Shown in pieces: positions 44,300 to 53,138 of a stretch of 64,000 nt of DNA. The stretch's first letter is position 1, and every line of letters begins with the position of its first letter. The stretch spans positions 124,001 to 188,000 of the forward strand of contig NZ_JACSQT010000005.1 of assembly GCF_014836495.1 (NCBI RefSeq). Direction: 5' to 3'. A program made the translations under genes and the position numbers. The notes under the pieces are model-generated. The model worked only from the letters and a program-made list of their open reading frames with translations. It was not told the DNA's origin and did no database searches. The stretch comes from Cytobacillus stercorigallinarum. Its GTDB lineage: Bacteria > Bacillota > Bacilli > Bacillales > Cytobacillaceae.

Positions 44300-45247
44300 A
44301 TGAATCAAATTATGCAAGCATATACCATTAATGAAGTATCTAAACAGTTAAACATTCCGCCGGGAACATTAAGACAGTGGGAAAAAGATTTAAAGGATAT
44401 ATTAGTGATTCCCCGCTCTAAAAATGGGGCAAGATATTATACAGATGAAGAAATTAGCTTACTAGATACCGTTAAAAAAATGCGTAATCAAAATTTAAGT
44501 CAAAAAATGATTCGCAGATTACTGAAACAACATCTTGATTCAAATGCTATGACAGATCAACAAGAGAGCCCCCTAGAAACTTCATTGAATCCTATACTAC
44601 ATGAAGCAACAACTAAGCAAGATCATCACCCTCTCAATATCGAACAGCTATCTATGGTCATGACACAATTCCAAGACCATTTATTACAAGAGATCAAGCA
44701 AGAATTAAACACGAGCTTTAAAAAAGAAGTTGTAGACGAAATGAAAATGGAGCTTTCCAAAAATTCGCTTCATACAGTTAAAACAATTTCTGACTCCATA
44801 TATAAATCCAACGAAAAGACGAAAGCAGAAATTCAAGAAATGACTGACGAATGGAAACATGCTTCAAAACAAAGCTCCGGAGCACTCGAAACCTTGTCAA
44901 AAAGAGTTGCGAAGCAGTCGAAGCGAACGACAGACCAAATGCACTATATCACGAACAAAATAACCGAATCTTCAGAAGCATCCTCTGAAGAGTTCAAAAC
45001 AATGATTCATTATATTTCTAGCTCTCAAGAATTAACAGGTACAGAGTTTAGCAATGAAATAAATGAATTAAAAGAAAGTATGAATGCCGATCGCGATATT
45101 TATGTCGAAACAATGAGAAAAGAACATGAAGAATATTTACATCGATTACGCGAACGAGAAGACGCATTCCAAGATATGATGCTGTCTTTCCGGGATGCAG
45201 CAGCGAGTAAGCAAGAAAAGAAATGGTGGCAAAAGTGGAAAAAATAA
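44300..45247 (+). CDS. MerR-type HTH protein with long coiled coil and DUF3967-like tail
   Basis: 315 residues. N-terminal MerR-type helix-turn-helix (about 7-70; TINEVSKQLNIPPGTLRQWEKDL), a long predicted coiled coil (about 100-290) and a basic aromatic tail EKKWWQKWKK. The tail is shared by Bacillus DUF3967 proteins and may touch membrane. The layout is like RacA, which links DNA to the cell pole, but the sequence is not RacA itself. The next gene is a tiny coiled-coil protein. Confidence 0.72.
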   Translation: MNQIMQAYTINEVSKQLNIPPGTLRQWEKDLKDILVIPRSKNGARYYTDEEISLLDTVKKMRNQNLSQKMIRRLLKQHLDSNAMTDQQESPLETSLNPILHEATTKQDHHPLNIEQLSMVMTQFQDHLLQEIKQELNTSFKKEVVDEMKMELSKNSLHTVKTISDSIYKSNEKTKAEIQEMTDEWKHASKQSSGALETLSKRVAKQSKRTTDQMHYITNKITESSEASSEEFKTMIHYISSSQELTGTEFSNEINELKESMNADRDIYVETMRKEHEEYLHRLREREDAFQDMMLSFRDAAASKQEKKWWQKWKK

Positions 45248-45253
45248 ATTTGT

Positions 45254-45284
45254 AGGGGCGAGTATCCCCTCAATATAAAGGGGT
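45254..45284 (+). promoter_or_regulatory. Alternative hairpins covering the ribosome site of the 54-residue gene
   Basis: AGGGG (45254-45258) can pair with CCCCT (45266-45270). The same CCCCT can instead pair with AGGGG at 45279-45283, which is the ribosome-binding sequence of the next gene. The two pairings exclude each other. Confidence 0.35.
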
Positions 45285-45293
45285 TTTTATCAA

Positions 45294-45458
45294 ATGAAAA
45301 ATCAGCAAAAAGCGCATAATGTGGATGAATTATTAGTTACAATGGACAATAATCATCATCGTGTAGATTTTCGCCTAGATGAACTCGAATCGAAAATGGA
45401 GATGTTAAAAAGAAAGTTAGAAAAATTTGAACACAAAATGCAAATGCTTAAAGACTAA
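45294..45458 (+). CDS. 54-residue coiled-coil protein
   Basis: Small helical, charged protein: VDELLVTMDNNHHRVDFRLD followed by heptad-like ESKMEMLKRKLEKFEHKMQM. AAAGGGG lies about 10 nt before the ATG. It starts 46 nt after the MerR/coiled-coil gene and ends before a strong terminator, so the two form a unit. It may associate with the partner's coiled coil. Not recognised as a named family. Confidence 0.65.
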   Translation: MKNQQKAHNVDELLVTMDNNHHRVDFRLDELESKMEMLKRKLEKFEHKMQMLKD

Positions 45459-45481
45459 TTACACCTGATAATACCCTCTAA

Positions 45482-45521
45482 AAGAGTATTAACTTATAAT
45501 AAACGTTAATACTCTTTTTCT
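45482..45521 (+). terminator. Terminator of the MerR/coiled-coil operon
   Basis: AAAGAGTATTAAC (45482-45494) pairs with GTTAATACTCTTT (45506-45518), then TTCTTC. Confidence 0.88.
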
Positions 45522-45774
45522 TCGTTCTTATGTTATTCTCCTAAAACGCCCCCATGTATTCAGTATGATCATCTCTCCATTCAATGACTTTTCCTACTAT
45601 CGTTTTCTTTAAAAGAAACTATATTTTCCTAAACAGATTATGTTATTCTGTAAATAATAGGAAATATATCCTTATGGAGAATTATGGATAAGTCGAATGA
45701 GTTGTTACCTATGTTTAACGAGACTATAATTTAGGCAATAAAGAGTAGTATCAAGGTTAGAAAGGAATTCTATT
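45522..45774. other. Intergenic region before the CAP-domain gene
   Basis: AT-rich, no gene seen. It should hold the promoter of the CAP-domain gene; no recognisable operator. Confidence 0.4.
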
Positions 45775-46905
45775 TTGAAAAAGATTAGTATATTTTTCTT
45801 AATATGTTTGCTTATTTATATAAGTTGGCCGTCAATTAGTGAAGCTCTTGGGGATAAGACCAACGAACACTTGAAACAAATTCAATCATCTATTGAAGAA
45901 AAAGATGTTCAAGGCTTTACAGAAGAAGCTGTTAATGCTTTTAATCAAATGATCATAAATTTCGAACAATGGATTCAGCCTTCACCTAATGACTATTCTG
46001 CAGAGGAAGATGAATCAGTCGAGAAGCCCACATTATCTGAACCTGATAATCAAACAGTTTCAGTCTATAATTTTGAAATCGGGGAGGAGAAAACTGAAGT
46101 TGAGAATACATTAGGATCCCCTCAAAGAATTACATTAAATGAATATGGTAGTAAATGGCATACTTATCATGATAATTATCATCATTTCATCATGATTTCT
46201 TACGATGAGAATGATTTAATTAATGGCATCTATACGAATCAAGATTTAATTACTTCTAAAAATGGCTTTCAAATGAATATGACAAAAGACGAAGTAACAA
46301 AGATATTTGGGGAACCGATAAGTTCTATTCGGAAAGGTATAACCAACTATCAATATGCAACCGATAATAATTATGCACTTTATGAAGTCGATGATAGTTA
46401 TTTAACGGTTTTCTATGATATTCATGAAAATAACCAAGTAACAGCTATTCAATTAATTTCTAAAGAGCTAGAACTTAAAAAGGTTGGCTTCTATGGTGAA
46501 AAAAGTGCAGATTTAAAGGAAGGTTTTGAATTCCAGTTATTTGATTTAACAAATGCTGAGCGCGTTAATTATCGTTTACCTACACTTACTTGGGATGATC
46601 CCGTAAGACAAACAGCTAGAGATCATAGTGCTGATATGGCTGTTAATAATTATTTTGGTCATGATAACTTAAAAGGTGAATCGCCATTTGACCGGATGAA
46701 TGCTGATGATATTCTGTTCCGAACAGCGGGCGAAAACTTGGCCTATGGCCAATTTAGTAGTATTTTTGCCCATGAAGGCTTGATGAATTCTGCTGGACAT
46801 AGGAAAAACATTCTTAAAGAAGATTACCAACTTCTTGGTGTTGGTGTGGCATTTAATGACGATAATCAGCCTTATTTCACAGAAAATTTTTATACGAAAA
46901 GATAA
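45775..46905 (+). CDS. Secreted CAP-domain protein (YkwD-like)
   Basis: 376 residues. Signal peptide (1-25), an acidic linker, a CAP-associated N-terminal domain (about 98-240; IGEEKTEVENTLGSPQRI and MTKDEVTKIFGEPIS repeats), then the CAP domain (about 255-376) with LTNAERVNYRLPTLTWD, SADMAVNNYFGHDN, AGENLAYG and HRKNILKEDYQLLGVGV. The histidines of FGHDN and AGHRKN form the usual metal cleft. Family members are spore or cell-surface proteins of unclear activity. TTG start after AAAGGAATTC. Confidence 0.88.
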   Translation: MKKISIFFLICLLIYISWPSISEALGDKTNEHLKQIQSSIEEKDVQGFTEEAVNAFNQMIINFEQWIQPSPNDYSAEEDESVEKPTLSEPDNQTVSVYNFEIGEEKTEVENTLGSPQRITLNEYGSKWHTYHDNYHHFIMISYDENDLINGIYTNQDLITSKNGFQMNMTKDEVTKIFGEPISSIRKGITNYQYATDNNYALYEVDDSYLTVFYDIHENNQVTAIQLISKELELKKVGFYGEKSADLKEGFEFQLFDLTNAERVNYRLPTLTWDDPVRQTARDHSADMAVNNYFGHDNLKGESPFDRMNADDILFRTAGENLAYGQFSSIFAHEGLMNSAGHRKNILKEDYQLLGVGVAFNDDNQPYFTENFYTKR

Positions 46906-47134
46906 GCATGCAGGAATGCTCTGGCATGCCCTTTTTCATGCAACAAACCATTTAACATATCTATTCACTTCCAGCGTCCCTACCGCCAAAAGTTTAAATG
47001 AGTTTTTGCCTTAATGATCGTACCAGGTTACATTTTAATGACCGGATGATTCATTTTAAAAGCAGATAATTTCATTCATGTAAGAGAAGTTGCTACAATA
47101 TGTACAGATACTAAAAAGAAAGTAGCTGAAAACG

Positions 47135-48142
47135 ATGTCAACGATAAAATATTCTGTTTTAGATTTAGCACCAGTTCTTGAAGGTGGGACACCTAGTGAG
47201 TCATTAGCGAACTCGCGTGATTTAGCCAAACATGTAGAAAAGTTAGGTTATACGAGATATTGGTTGGCCGAACACCATAATATGCCGGGTATTGCTAGTT
47301 CAGCGACATCAATTGTCATTAGTGATATTGCCCGCGCAACCAATACGATTCGAGTAGGATCTGGGGGCATTATGTTACCGAATCACTCTTCTTTAGTGAT
47401 TGCTGAACAATTTGGTACGCTCGAAACACTTTACCCAGGAAGAATTGATTTAGGCTTAGGTCGTGCGCCAGGTACTGATCAACTTACTGCGGCGGCATTA
47501 AGAAGAACACGACGAACAGATGCCGAAGATTTCCCTCAACAAGTGGAAGAATTGAGAACTTATTTTGATCCTTCCCGCTCTGAACAGCCATTACCAGTTA
47601 GAGCGGTTCCAGGGGAAGGCTTGAATATTCCAATATGGTTACTCGGTTCAAGTGGTTATAGTGCGCAACTAGCTGGTCAGTTAGGTTTACCATTCTCTTT
47701 TGCTAGCCATTTTTCACCAGACAATACACTACCAGCAATTGATTTATACCACCGGAGCTTTAAACCATCTGATGTATTAAAAGAACCTTATGTAATGGTT
47801 GGGGTGAATATCATTGCAGGGGAAACAGACGAAGAAGGACAATACCTTGCAAGTTCTCTTTACCAAACTTTCTTAGGTATGATGCGTAATAAACGTGGAA
47901 AGATGTTGCCTCCTATTGAGAATATGGACGAAGTTTGGACACCTATTGAGAAACAATTATTACAACAACAATTAGGTTCTTCTATTATTGGTGGTCCCGA
48001 GACAGTGAAAGAGAAGCTCGAAATATTCCTTGGCGAAACCGGAGCAAATGAGATTATCGTCAATGGTCAAATCTATGACCATGATAAAAGAAAAGCATCT
48101 TATCAGCATGTGGCAGATGTAATGAAAGAAATAAATGCTTAA
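47135..48142 (+). CDS. LLM class flavin-dependent oxidoreductase
   Basis: 335 residues, bacterial luciferase fold: [13 protein letters not shown] start, [19 protein letters not shown] (about 43-61), [14 protein letters not shown] and the [13 protein letters not shown] loop that binds FMN. Typical of single-component LLM proteins of the YceB/YtmO-like MsnO8 subgroup. Substrate unknown. No strong ribosome site is visible before ATG 47135, only AAAGTAG. Confidence 0.88.
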   Translation: MSTIKYSVLDLAPVLEGGTPSESLANSRDLAKHVEKLGYTRYWLAEHHNMPGIASSATSIVISDIARATNTIRVGSGGIMLPNHSSLVIAEQFGTLETLYPGRIDLGLGRAPGTDQLTAAALRRTRRTDAEDFPQQVEELRTYFDPSRSEQPLPVRAVPGEGLNIPIWLLGSSGYSAQLAGQLGLPFSFASHFSPDNTLPAIDLYHRSFKPSDVLKEPYVMVGVNIIAGETDEEGQYLASSLYQTFLGMMRNKRGKMLPPIENMDEVWTPIEKQLLQQQLGSSIIGGPETVKEKLEIFLGETGANEIIVNGQIYDHDKRKASYQHVADVMKEINA

Positions 48143-48547
48143 GAACTTTGATTATCGATAGCAAACAAACTGCTTGAAATCTAGTTACCTGTTTGCTTTC
48201 GAAGCCTTTGTTCTTTTTAAAACGCGGATAGCACTTCGGAATCTGCGTTGCAGGGATGAGGTACGAAGCACCCTTCCTCATCCCTCTTTTATTATTTTTC
48301 ACTCTCTCTTCTTGGTGGTACACTTTCGTTAAGTATGTATATTATGAATGATGATTTTTGCTATACAACTCTACAAATTGCACAAGCATTGCTCATTCCT
48401 CAGCTTTTCCCGCAGCACATCTCCCTTCCGGACACTTTTTCTAAGCAAACTCTAGTTATTTCCTTCTCACTTCATTGCCTATCAAATTTCACTACCATCA
48501 GCCTTGTTCGCTATAAACGAAACACGCTAACTAGTGAAAGACTTGAT
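48143..48547. other. Gene-free region with three consecutive dyads
   Basis: AGCAAACA/TGTTTGCT (about 48162-48197), AACGCGGAT/ATCTGCGTT (about 48222-48250) and GGGATGAGG (48253-48261)/CCTCATCCC (48276-48284). The last is followed by TCTTTTATTATTTTTC. The first and last look like terminators, and the middle dyad is not explained. The rest (48300-48547) contains no supported gene. Confidence 0.55.
48253..48300 (+). terminator. Strong intrinsic terminator
   Basis: Perfect 9-bp GC-rich stem with 14-nt loop and a T-rich tail. It could end the oxidoreductase transcript or a separate small RNA starting inside the gap. Confidence 0.75.
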
Positions 48548-49120
48548 TCACTTCTTATCTTCTACTTTAGAAAGTGAGTCAATTTTTGCTTCAGCTAAGC
48601 GGCGATAAAGGTTGCTCATATGGACCAATGAGTTAATCATTAATACCTCTTTCATTTCATTGTTAGGTTGGGGGAATTTTTCATTGTAGTTTTGAGCAAT
48701 CGATTGCTCCATCCATTCAATATTTTCATTAAATTGTTCTTCATTCTCATTTATCATGTCTACATACATTTCATAAACGTCTTCTATATTCCCCTTATCT
48801 CTTTGCACTTCCTGATTTAGACTGTCTAACGTTGTTTTAATGTCCTGTATTGATAAAATGCCTTTCAATTGATAAATAAGGCTCATCGTTAATATATGTT
48901 CTTTACTGTAGCGTTTATTTTTAATGGGAGGTAATAATTTTCCTTTGGCATAATTATTAATCATTGTTTTTGTTAAAATCTTCTCATCTTCATTTCGTTT
49001 ATAAGAATGGTAGTTTTGTTCAAATAGTTGTATAACTTGATCCATATATAAAGCGATAGAAGGAATATCTTCCATGCGAATAGGCTTTCCTTGTCTGATT
49101 CTTTCTTGTTTTTCCATCAT
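48548..49120 (-). CDS. DUF1836 family DNA-binding protein
   Basis: 190 residues from ATG 49120, or 189 from ATG 49117 (GAGGG 4 or 7 nt upstream). The N-terminal half has a MerR-like winged region: MINNYAKGKLLPPIKNKRYSK (about 57-77, split by conserved turns) followed by HILTMSLIYQLKGILSIQDI, which define DUF1836. The C-terminal half is helical and acidic. The family is regarded as transcriptional regulators. Divergent from hemolysin III across a 12-bp palindrome, so it probably controls that gene. Confidence 0.82.
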   Translation of the reverse strand: MMEKQERIRQGKPIRMEDIPSIALYMDQVIQLFEQNYHSYKRNEDEKILTKTMINNYAKGKLLPPIKNKRYSKEHILTMSLIYQLKGILSIQDIKTTLDSLNQEVQRDKGNIEDVYEMYVDMINENEEQFNENIEWMEQSIAQNYNEKFPQPNNEMKEVLMINSLVHMSNLYRRLAEAKIDSLSKVEDKK

Positions 49121-49175
49121 TGATCCCTCATTATTTTTCTTATTATCATACATCCTATCACAAAGAATGTAAATG

Positions 49176-49240
49176 TTGACTATATATTATAGTTAGTAGT
49201 AATATTATATGTAGTATTAAAAACTACTTATAATATTACT
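49176..49240. promoter_or_regulatory. Promoter and nested palindromic operator of the hemolysin III gene
   Basis: -35 TTGACT at 49176-49181 and -10 TAATAT at 49200-49205 (18-nt spacer). The -10 lies in the left arm of a perfect dyad AGTAATATTATA (49198-49209) / TATAATATTACT (49229-49240), with an inner GTAGT/ACTAC pair. A protein bound here would block transcription. Confidence 0.65.
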
Positions 49241-49252
49241 AGGGGTGTTATC

Positions 49253-49897
49253 ATGTCGTTTATAAGAGAACCCATCAATAGCTTAACTCATTTCGTTGGC
49301 GCGATATTGTCATTTATTGGTTTACTGGCGCTAATCATCAAAGCATCATTACATAACGGAACAAATATTGCCATATTCTCCGTTACTTTTTTCGGCATTA
49401 GTATGATGTTACTTTATCTTGCTTCCTCCACCTATCATGGGGTGATAGCAAAAGAAACAGTTATTGCTTTCTTGAGAAAAATTGACCATTCCATGATTTT
49501 CGTCTTAATTGCTGGTTCTTATGCACCTTTCTGTTTAATAGCACTTGATGGCGTATTAGGGATCAGTTTATTTGCTTTCGTTTTAACGACATCCATTCTT
49601 GGTGTATTATTTAAAATGGTCTGGTTTAGTTGTCCTAGATGGTTATCTACCTTTTTGTATATTATGCTCGGTTGGGTTATCATCATCGCCTTCCTCCCAT
49701 TAAGTGAAGCATTGAGTACAGCAGGGCTCATATGGTTAATTCAAGGAGGCGTCTTTTATACAATTGGTGGCGTTATTTATGCGGTCAAACCTAAATTTAT
49801 GGAATTTAAACATATGGGGTTTCATGAGATTTTTCATATCTTTATCTTATTAGGTACGCTTTGTCACTTTATTAGCGTATATGTTTATGTTCTTTAA
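49253..49897 (+). CDS. Hemolysin III family membrane protein
   Basis: 214 residues, seven membrane helices of the PAQR/HlyIII fold. The conserved metal-site residues are visible: EPINSLTHFVGA with Ser and His near the start, STYHG, KIDHSMIF and the final HEIFHIF/LGTLCHF histidines. Despite the name, bacterial members are probably membrane hydrolases or lipid regulators. Start after AGGGGTG. Controlled by the upstream palindrome. Confidence 0.9.
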   Translation: MSFIREPINSLTHFVGAILSFIGLLALIIKASLHNGTNIAIFSVTFFGISMMLLYLASSTYHGVIAKETVIAFLRKIDHSMIFVLIAGSYAPFCLIALDGVLGISLFAFVLTTSILGVLFKMVWFSCPRWLSTFLYIMLGWVIIIAFLPLSEALSTAGLIWLIQGGVFYTIGGVIYAVKPKFMEFKHMGFHEIFHIFILLGTLCHFISVYVYVL

Positions 49898-49929
49898 TTA
49901 GATGAACATTGCAACGGATTTAAAAAGAG

Positions 49930-49978
49930 AGGGCTAAATGAGACAGATGTTTACTTACTCATTTAGCCCTTCTCTATT
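49930..49978. terminator. Bidirectional terminator between hemolysin III and aldehyde dehydrogenase genes
   Basis: AGGGCTAAATGAG (49930-49942) pairs with CTCATTTAGCCCT (49958-49970), extended by AGAG/CTCT and T-rich tracts on both sides. Confidence 0.9.
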
Positions 49979-49980
49979 TT

Positions 49981-51342
49981 TTATTTAATTAACTTTTTCA
50001 ATAGCTTTAATGACTTTTCGCTCGGGTATCGAAATGGAAAATCCATTTTTGTTGTTTGTTTTAAGACGCTTTTATAATGCGTGAATGCATCAAAACTTGC
50101 CCGTCCATGATAAGAGCCAATCCCACTATTGCCTACACCACCAAATGGTAAATGTGGTGAGCTTAAATGCATCACTGTATCATTGATACAACCACCACCG
50201 AACGAAAGGGATTGCAAGATTTTTTGCTGGACTTTTTCATCTTCTGAGAAAAGATAAAGTGCTAGCGGTTTCGGTTGTTCTTTTATTTTGGTAATGACAT
50301 CATCTAATTCCTTATAAGACAATACTGGAAGAATTGGACCGAAAATCTCATCTTGCATAATCGGGTCTTGCCAATTAATTTCGGTTAAGATGGTCGGTTC
50401 GATCAGATGATTTGATTGATCCACTCTCCCTCCATAATAAGATTGACCATTTGTTAAAAATGTAGAAAGCCTTTTAAAATGCTTCTCATTGACGATCTTT
50501 GTATAAGCTGGATTTTCTATCGCATTCTCTCCATAAAGACGTTCGATCTGAACTGTGACTTCCTTAAGAAACTCAGCCTGAATATCTTGATGGACATAAA
50601 CAAAATCGGGTGCTACACATGTTTGTCCAGCATTCAAGAATTTCCCCCATACTAACCTTTTTGCCGCATGGTTTATTTGGGCGTCGTGATGAATAATTGC
50701 TGGACTTTTTCCTCCCAGCTCTAGCGTAACAGGTGTTAAATGATTAGCGGCTGCCTGCATAATGTTTCGACCAACTGCTACACTTCCGGTAAAGAAAATA
50801 TGATCCCAAGATTCTTCTAATAAGCTTTCACTTACTTCCACGCCTCCTTCCACAACTGTAATATACTCAGGCGGAAAATGCTCCGCGATAAGTTGCGCAA
50901 TTAAACGAGAAGTGTGAGGGGTTAATTCAGAAGGTTTGATGACTGCTGTGTTCCCTGCCGCAATCGCACCAATTAGTGGGGCAATCGCTAATTGAAAAGG
51001 ATAGTTCCATGGTGCAATGATTAATGTATTTCCATATGGCTCAGGATAAATCATGCTTTTTGAACCAATCGTAGTTAATGCTGATTTTACTTTTGCAGGT
51101 CTCGCCCACTTTTTCACATGTTTAATGGTAAATTTTATTTCCTCTAACAAGACTGCAATCTCTGTTAAAAAAGAATCAAAAAATGATTTCCGTAAGTCTT
51201 TTTGCAACGCCTCGGCAATGCTAGTTTCGTTATCCTTAATTAAATCTCTTAATGTATATAATGCGTCCACTCGGTATGTAAGAGCTTTTGTTTTACCCGT
51301 ATGAAAGAATGCTTTTTGCTGTGCTAAAATATTATTGTCCAT
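49981..51342 (-). CDS. Aldehyde dehydrogenase (YwdH-like, fatty aldehyde type)
   Basis: 453 residues from ATG 51342 (GAGGGAAGAGC upstream). NAD-binding strand IIAPWNYPFQLAI, the catalytic Glu in TLELGGKSPAI and the catalytic Cys in FLNAGQTCVAPD are intact. LPFGGVGNSGIGSYHG near the end is typical of the short class 3 aldehyde dehydrogenases such as YwdH. It oxidises long-chain or aromatic aldehydes. Single gene between terminators. Confidence 0.92.
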   Translation of the reverse strand: MDNNILAQQKAFFHTGKTKALTYRVDALYTLRDLIKDNETSIAEALQKDLRKSFFDSFLTEIAVLLEEIKFTIKHVKKWARPAKVKSALTTIGSKSMIYPEPYGNTLIIAPWNYPFQLAIAPLIGAIAAGNTAVIKPSELTPHTSRLIAQLIAEHFPPEYITVVEGGVEVSESLLEESWDHIFFTGSVAVGRNIMQAAANHLTPVTLELGGKSPAIIHHDAQINHAAKRLVWGKFLNAGQTCVAPDFVYVHQDIQAEFLKEVTVQIERLYGENAIENPAYTKIVNEKHFKRLSTFLTNGQSYYGGRVDQSNHLIEPTILTEINWQDPIMQDEIFGPILPVLSYKELDDVITKIKEQPKPLALYLFSEDEKVQQKILQSLSFGGGCINDTVMHLSSPHLPFGGVGNSGIGSYHGRASFDAFTHYKSVLKQTTKMDFPFRYPSEKSLKLLKKLIK

Positions 51343-51433
51343 GCTCTTCCCTCTTTCTACTTTCAATGTTATGTCTCCTGCAGGAAAATGGTTTTACTTT
51401 CTTGAATATATACTAAAAAATGAGGTGAATCCT

Positions 51434-52111
51434 ATGCGCAAGAAACTGCCAATTTTAATTCTTCTATTTGCTGTCCTTTATATATTTTTTATACCTGAGC
51501 AACCGACAGCCATGAAGATCTTTTTTAAATTAGTACCGATGCTTCTTATTATTCTATACACATATCGCAATCAGCAAGAAAATAAACCTATTCATTACCA
51601 TTTTATTTTTTTCGGTCTTATTTTTTGTATGTTTGGTGACGGCTTACTCATATGGTTTGTTGTGGGACTAACTGCATTTTTAATCGGCCATATTTTCTAT
51701 ACAATAGGTTTTTTTAAGGTTTGGAACTACTCTTTAGCAAGGTTTCTTTCTTTTATCCCTATTCTTGCTTATGATATCTTTATGAGTTCGAAGTTTATTA
51801 CAGCCCTAAATTACCGCAACGAAAATGAATTAATTATACCTGTCATCCTTTATATCGCCGTCATATCAATGATGTTTTGGTCCGCCATTATGTCAGGGCA
51901 ACTGTATGCCATAATTGGTAGTTTTCTCTTTGTTATTTCTGATAGTGTGTTAGCATGGAATAAATTTATTTCGTCCGTTCCTTTTTCAGGAAGTATTATT
52001 ATGATTACCTACTATACAGCACAATTTTTAATAGCTTTTAGCTTGTTTCATTTAACAGTAAATCAAGTGAAGAAACAAAAACCGAATACACCTATTCCAA
52101 CAAAAGGATAA
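51434..52111 (+). CDS. YhhN family lysoplasmalogenase-like membrane protein
   Basis: 225 residues from ATG 51434 (GAGGTGAATCCT). About eight membrane helices. The family motifs CMFGDGLL, GHIFYTIGF and SDSVLAWNKF include the conserved Asp residues of lysoplasmalogenases, which cleave the vinyl ether bond of lysoplasmalogens. Bacilli usually lack plasmalogens, so the real substrate is uncertain. Confidence 0.85.
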   Translation: MRKKLPILILLFAVLYIFFIPEQPTAMKIFFKLVPMLLIILYTYRNQQENKPIHYHFIFFGLIFCMFGDGLLIWFVVGLTAFLIGHIFYTIGFFKVWNYSLARFLSFIPILAYDIFMSSKFITALNYRNENELIIPVILYIAVISMMFWSAIMSGQLYAIIGSFLFVISDSVLAWNKFISSVPFSGSIIMITYYTAQFLIAFSLFHLTVNQVKKQKPNTPIPTKG

Positions 52112-52241
52112 TTTTTGAAATTTATGCTAAAATAAAGAGATAACCTAAATTGGGCAATCGCATAGAATGACAATAGGCAAATGTTTTTCTTTCCCTTTTA
52201 GGCTTATGTTTATCTTACCATTGTAGAAGGAGGATACCAGT

Positions 52242-52391
52242 ATGAACAAGAAACAACATTCTTTTCATTCACAAGATAATGGCGAAAATCAGGAAAATGA
52301 ATTAGAGACAGTTGAGACAGCTGCTGAAAGAATTGAAAGAAAACCAGAATTTGATACGTTCGGGACGGGGTTAAATGGTTACGGAAATTAA
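52242..52391 (+). CDS. Small hydrophilic protein of unknown function
   Basis: 49 residues, Glu- and Asn-rich, ending in KPEFDTFGTGLNGYGN. Very strong ribosome site GAAGGAGGATACCAGT before ATG, and a terminator just after its stop, which supports a real gene. Small hydrophilic proteins of this type are often spore- or stress-related in bacilli. I cannot name it. Confidence 0.65.
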   Translation: MNKKQHSFHSQDNGENQENELETVETAAERIERKPEFDTFGTGLNGYGN

Positions 52392-52401
52392 GAACAAAAA
52401 A

Positions 52402-52446
52402 AATGATGGTGATTCATTTTCATATTGAATCACCATCATTTTTTAT
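52402..52446. terminator. Bidirectional terminator before the opuC operon end
   Basis: AATGATGGTGATTCA (52402-52416) pairs with TGAATCACCATCATT (52426-52440). Runs of A on one side and T on the other serve both convergent transcripts. Confidence 0.93.
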
Positions 52447-53126
52447 GCAGTAGCCTCTTCTTGCGTATTTCGACCCTGTTTCTTTTTCTTCACTGGCATT
52501 AAGCTTCTTTCCAACCAACCCATTATCACATCAGCAATTACTGCCATCAATGCTGTTGGAATAGCACCAGCTAATATGATTGCCGTTCCGTCTTGCGCAT
52601 TCGTTCCACGCATAATAATATCGCCAAGGCCCCCAGCCCCAATAAAAGTACCTATTGTTGCAATACCAATTGTAATGACTAATGCTGTTCGAAGCCCTGC
52701 CATAATGACAGAAAGGGAAAGCGGTATTTCTACCATTCTTAATATTTGCCATTTTGTCATACCCATTGCTTTACCGGACTCAATTAAAGTATGATCGACA
52801 TTCCTAATTCCTGTATAAGTATTCTTAATAATTGGCAATAAGGAGTAAAGGAATAGTGCAAAAACGACTGTATTTGTTCCTAGGCCCATTACAAGCATTA
52901 ATACTGCCAGCATGGCGAGTGCAGGAATCGTTTGAATGACATTTGCTAACGAGAGAACTACACTACTTAAACGCGCATATCTCGCTATTAAGATGCCAAC
53001 CGGAATACCCACTATCGCTGCAAATAATACCCCGTAGGCTGACATTAGAAAATGTCTAAAGAACTGTTCCCATACATAAGAACCGTTATTTATAAAATAC
53101 GTCAGTAAGTCAGAAATCAAATCCAT
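52443..53126 (-). CDS. opuCD: Osmoprotectant ABC transporter permease (OpuCD type)
   Basis: 227 residues with five to six membrane helices. The permease loop GKAMGMTKWQILRMVEIPLS (about 118-137) and [19 protein letters not shown] are typical of OpuCB/OpuCD pairs. Last gene of the operon, 12 nt after the binding protein. It forms the channel with OpuCB for glycine betaine, carnitine or choline. Confidence 0.9.
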   Translation of the reverse strand: MDLISDLLTYFINNGSYVWEQFFRHFLMSAYGVLFAAIVGIPVGILIARYARLSSVVLSLANVIQTIPALAMLAVLMLVMGLGTNTVVFALFLYSLLPIIKNTYTGIRNVDHTLIESGKAMGMTKWQILRMVEIPLSLSVIMAGLRTALVITIGIATIGTFIGAGGLGDIIMRGTNAQDGTAIILAGAIPTALMAVIADVIMGWLERSLMPVKKKKQGRNTQEEATA

Positions 53127-53138
53127 TTATGCCACCCC

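Noticed and set aside
48060-48323. Minus-strand 87-codon frame in the gap after the oxidoreductase
   Set aside because: It covers hairpins and a terminator, has odd composition, and shows no convincing start.
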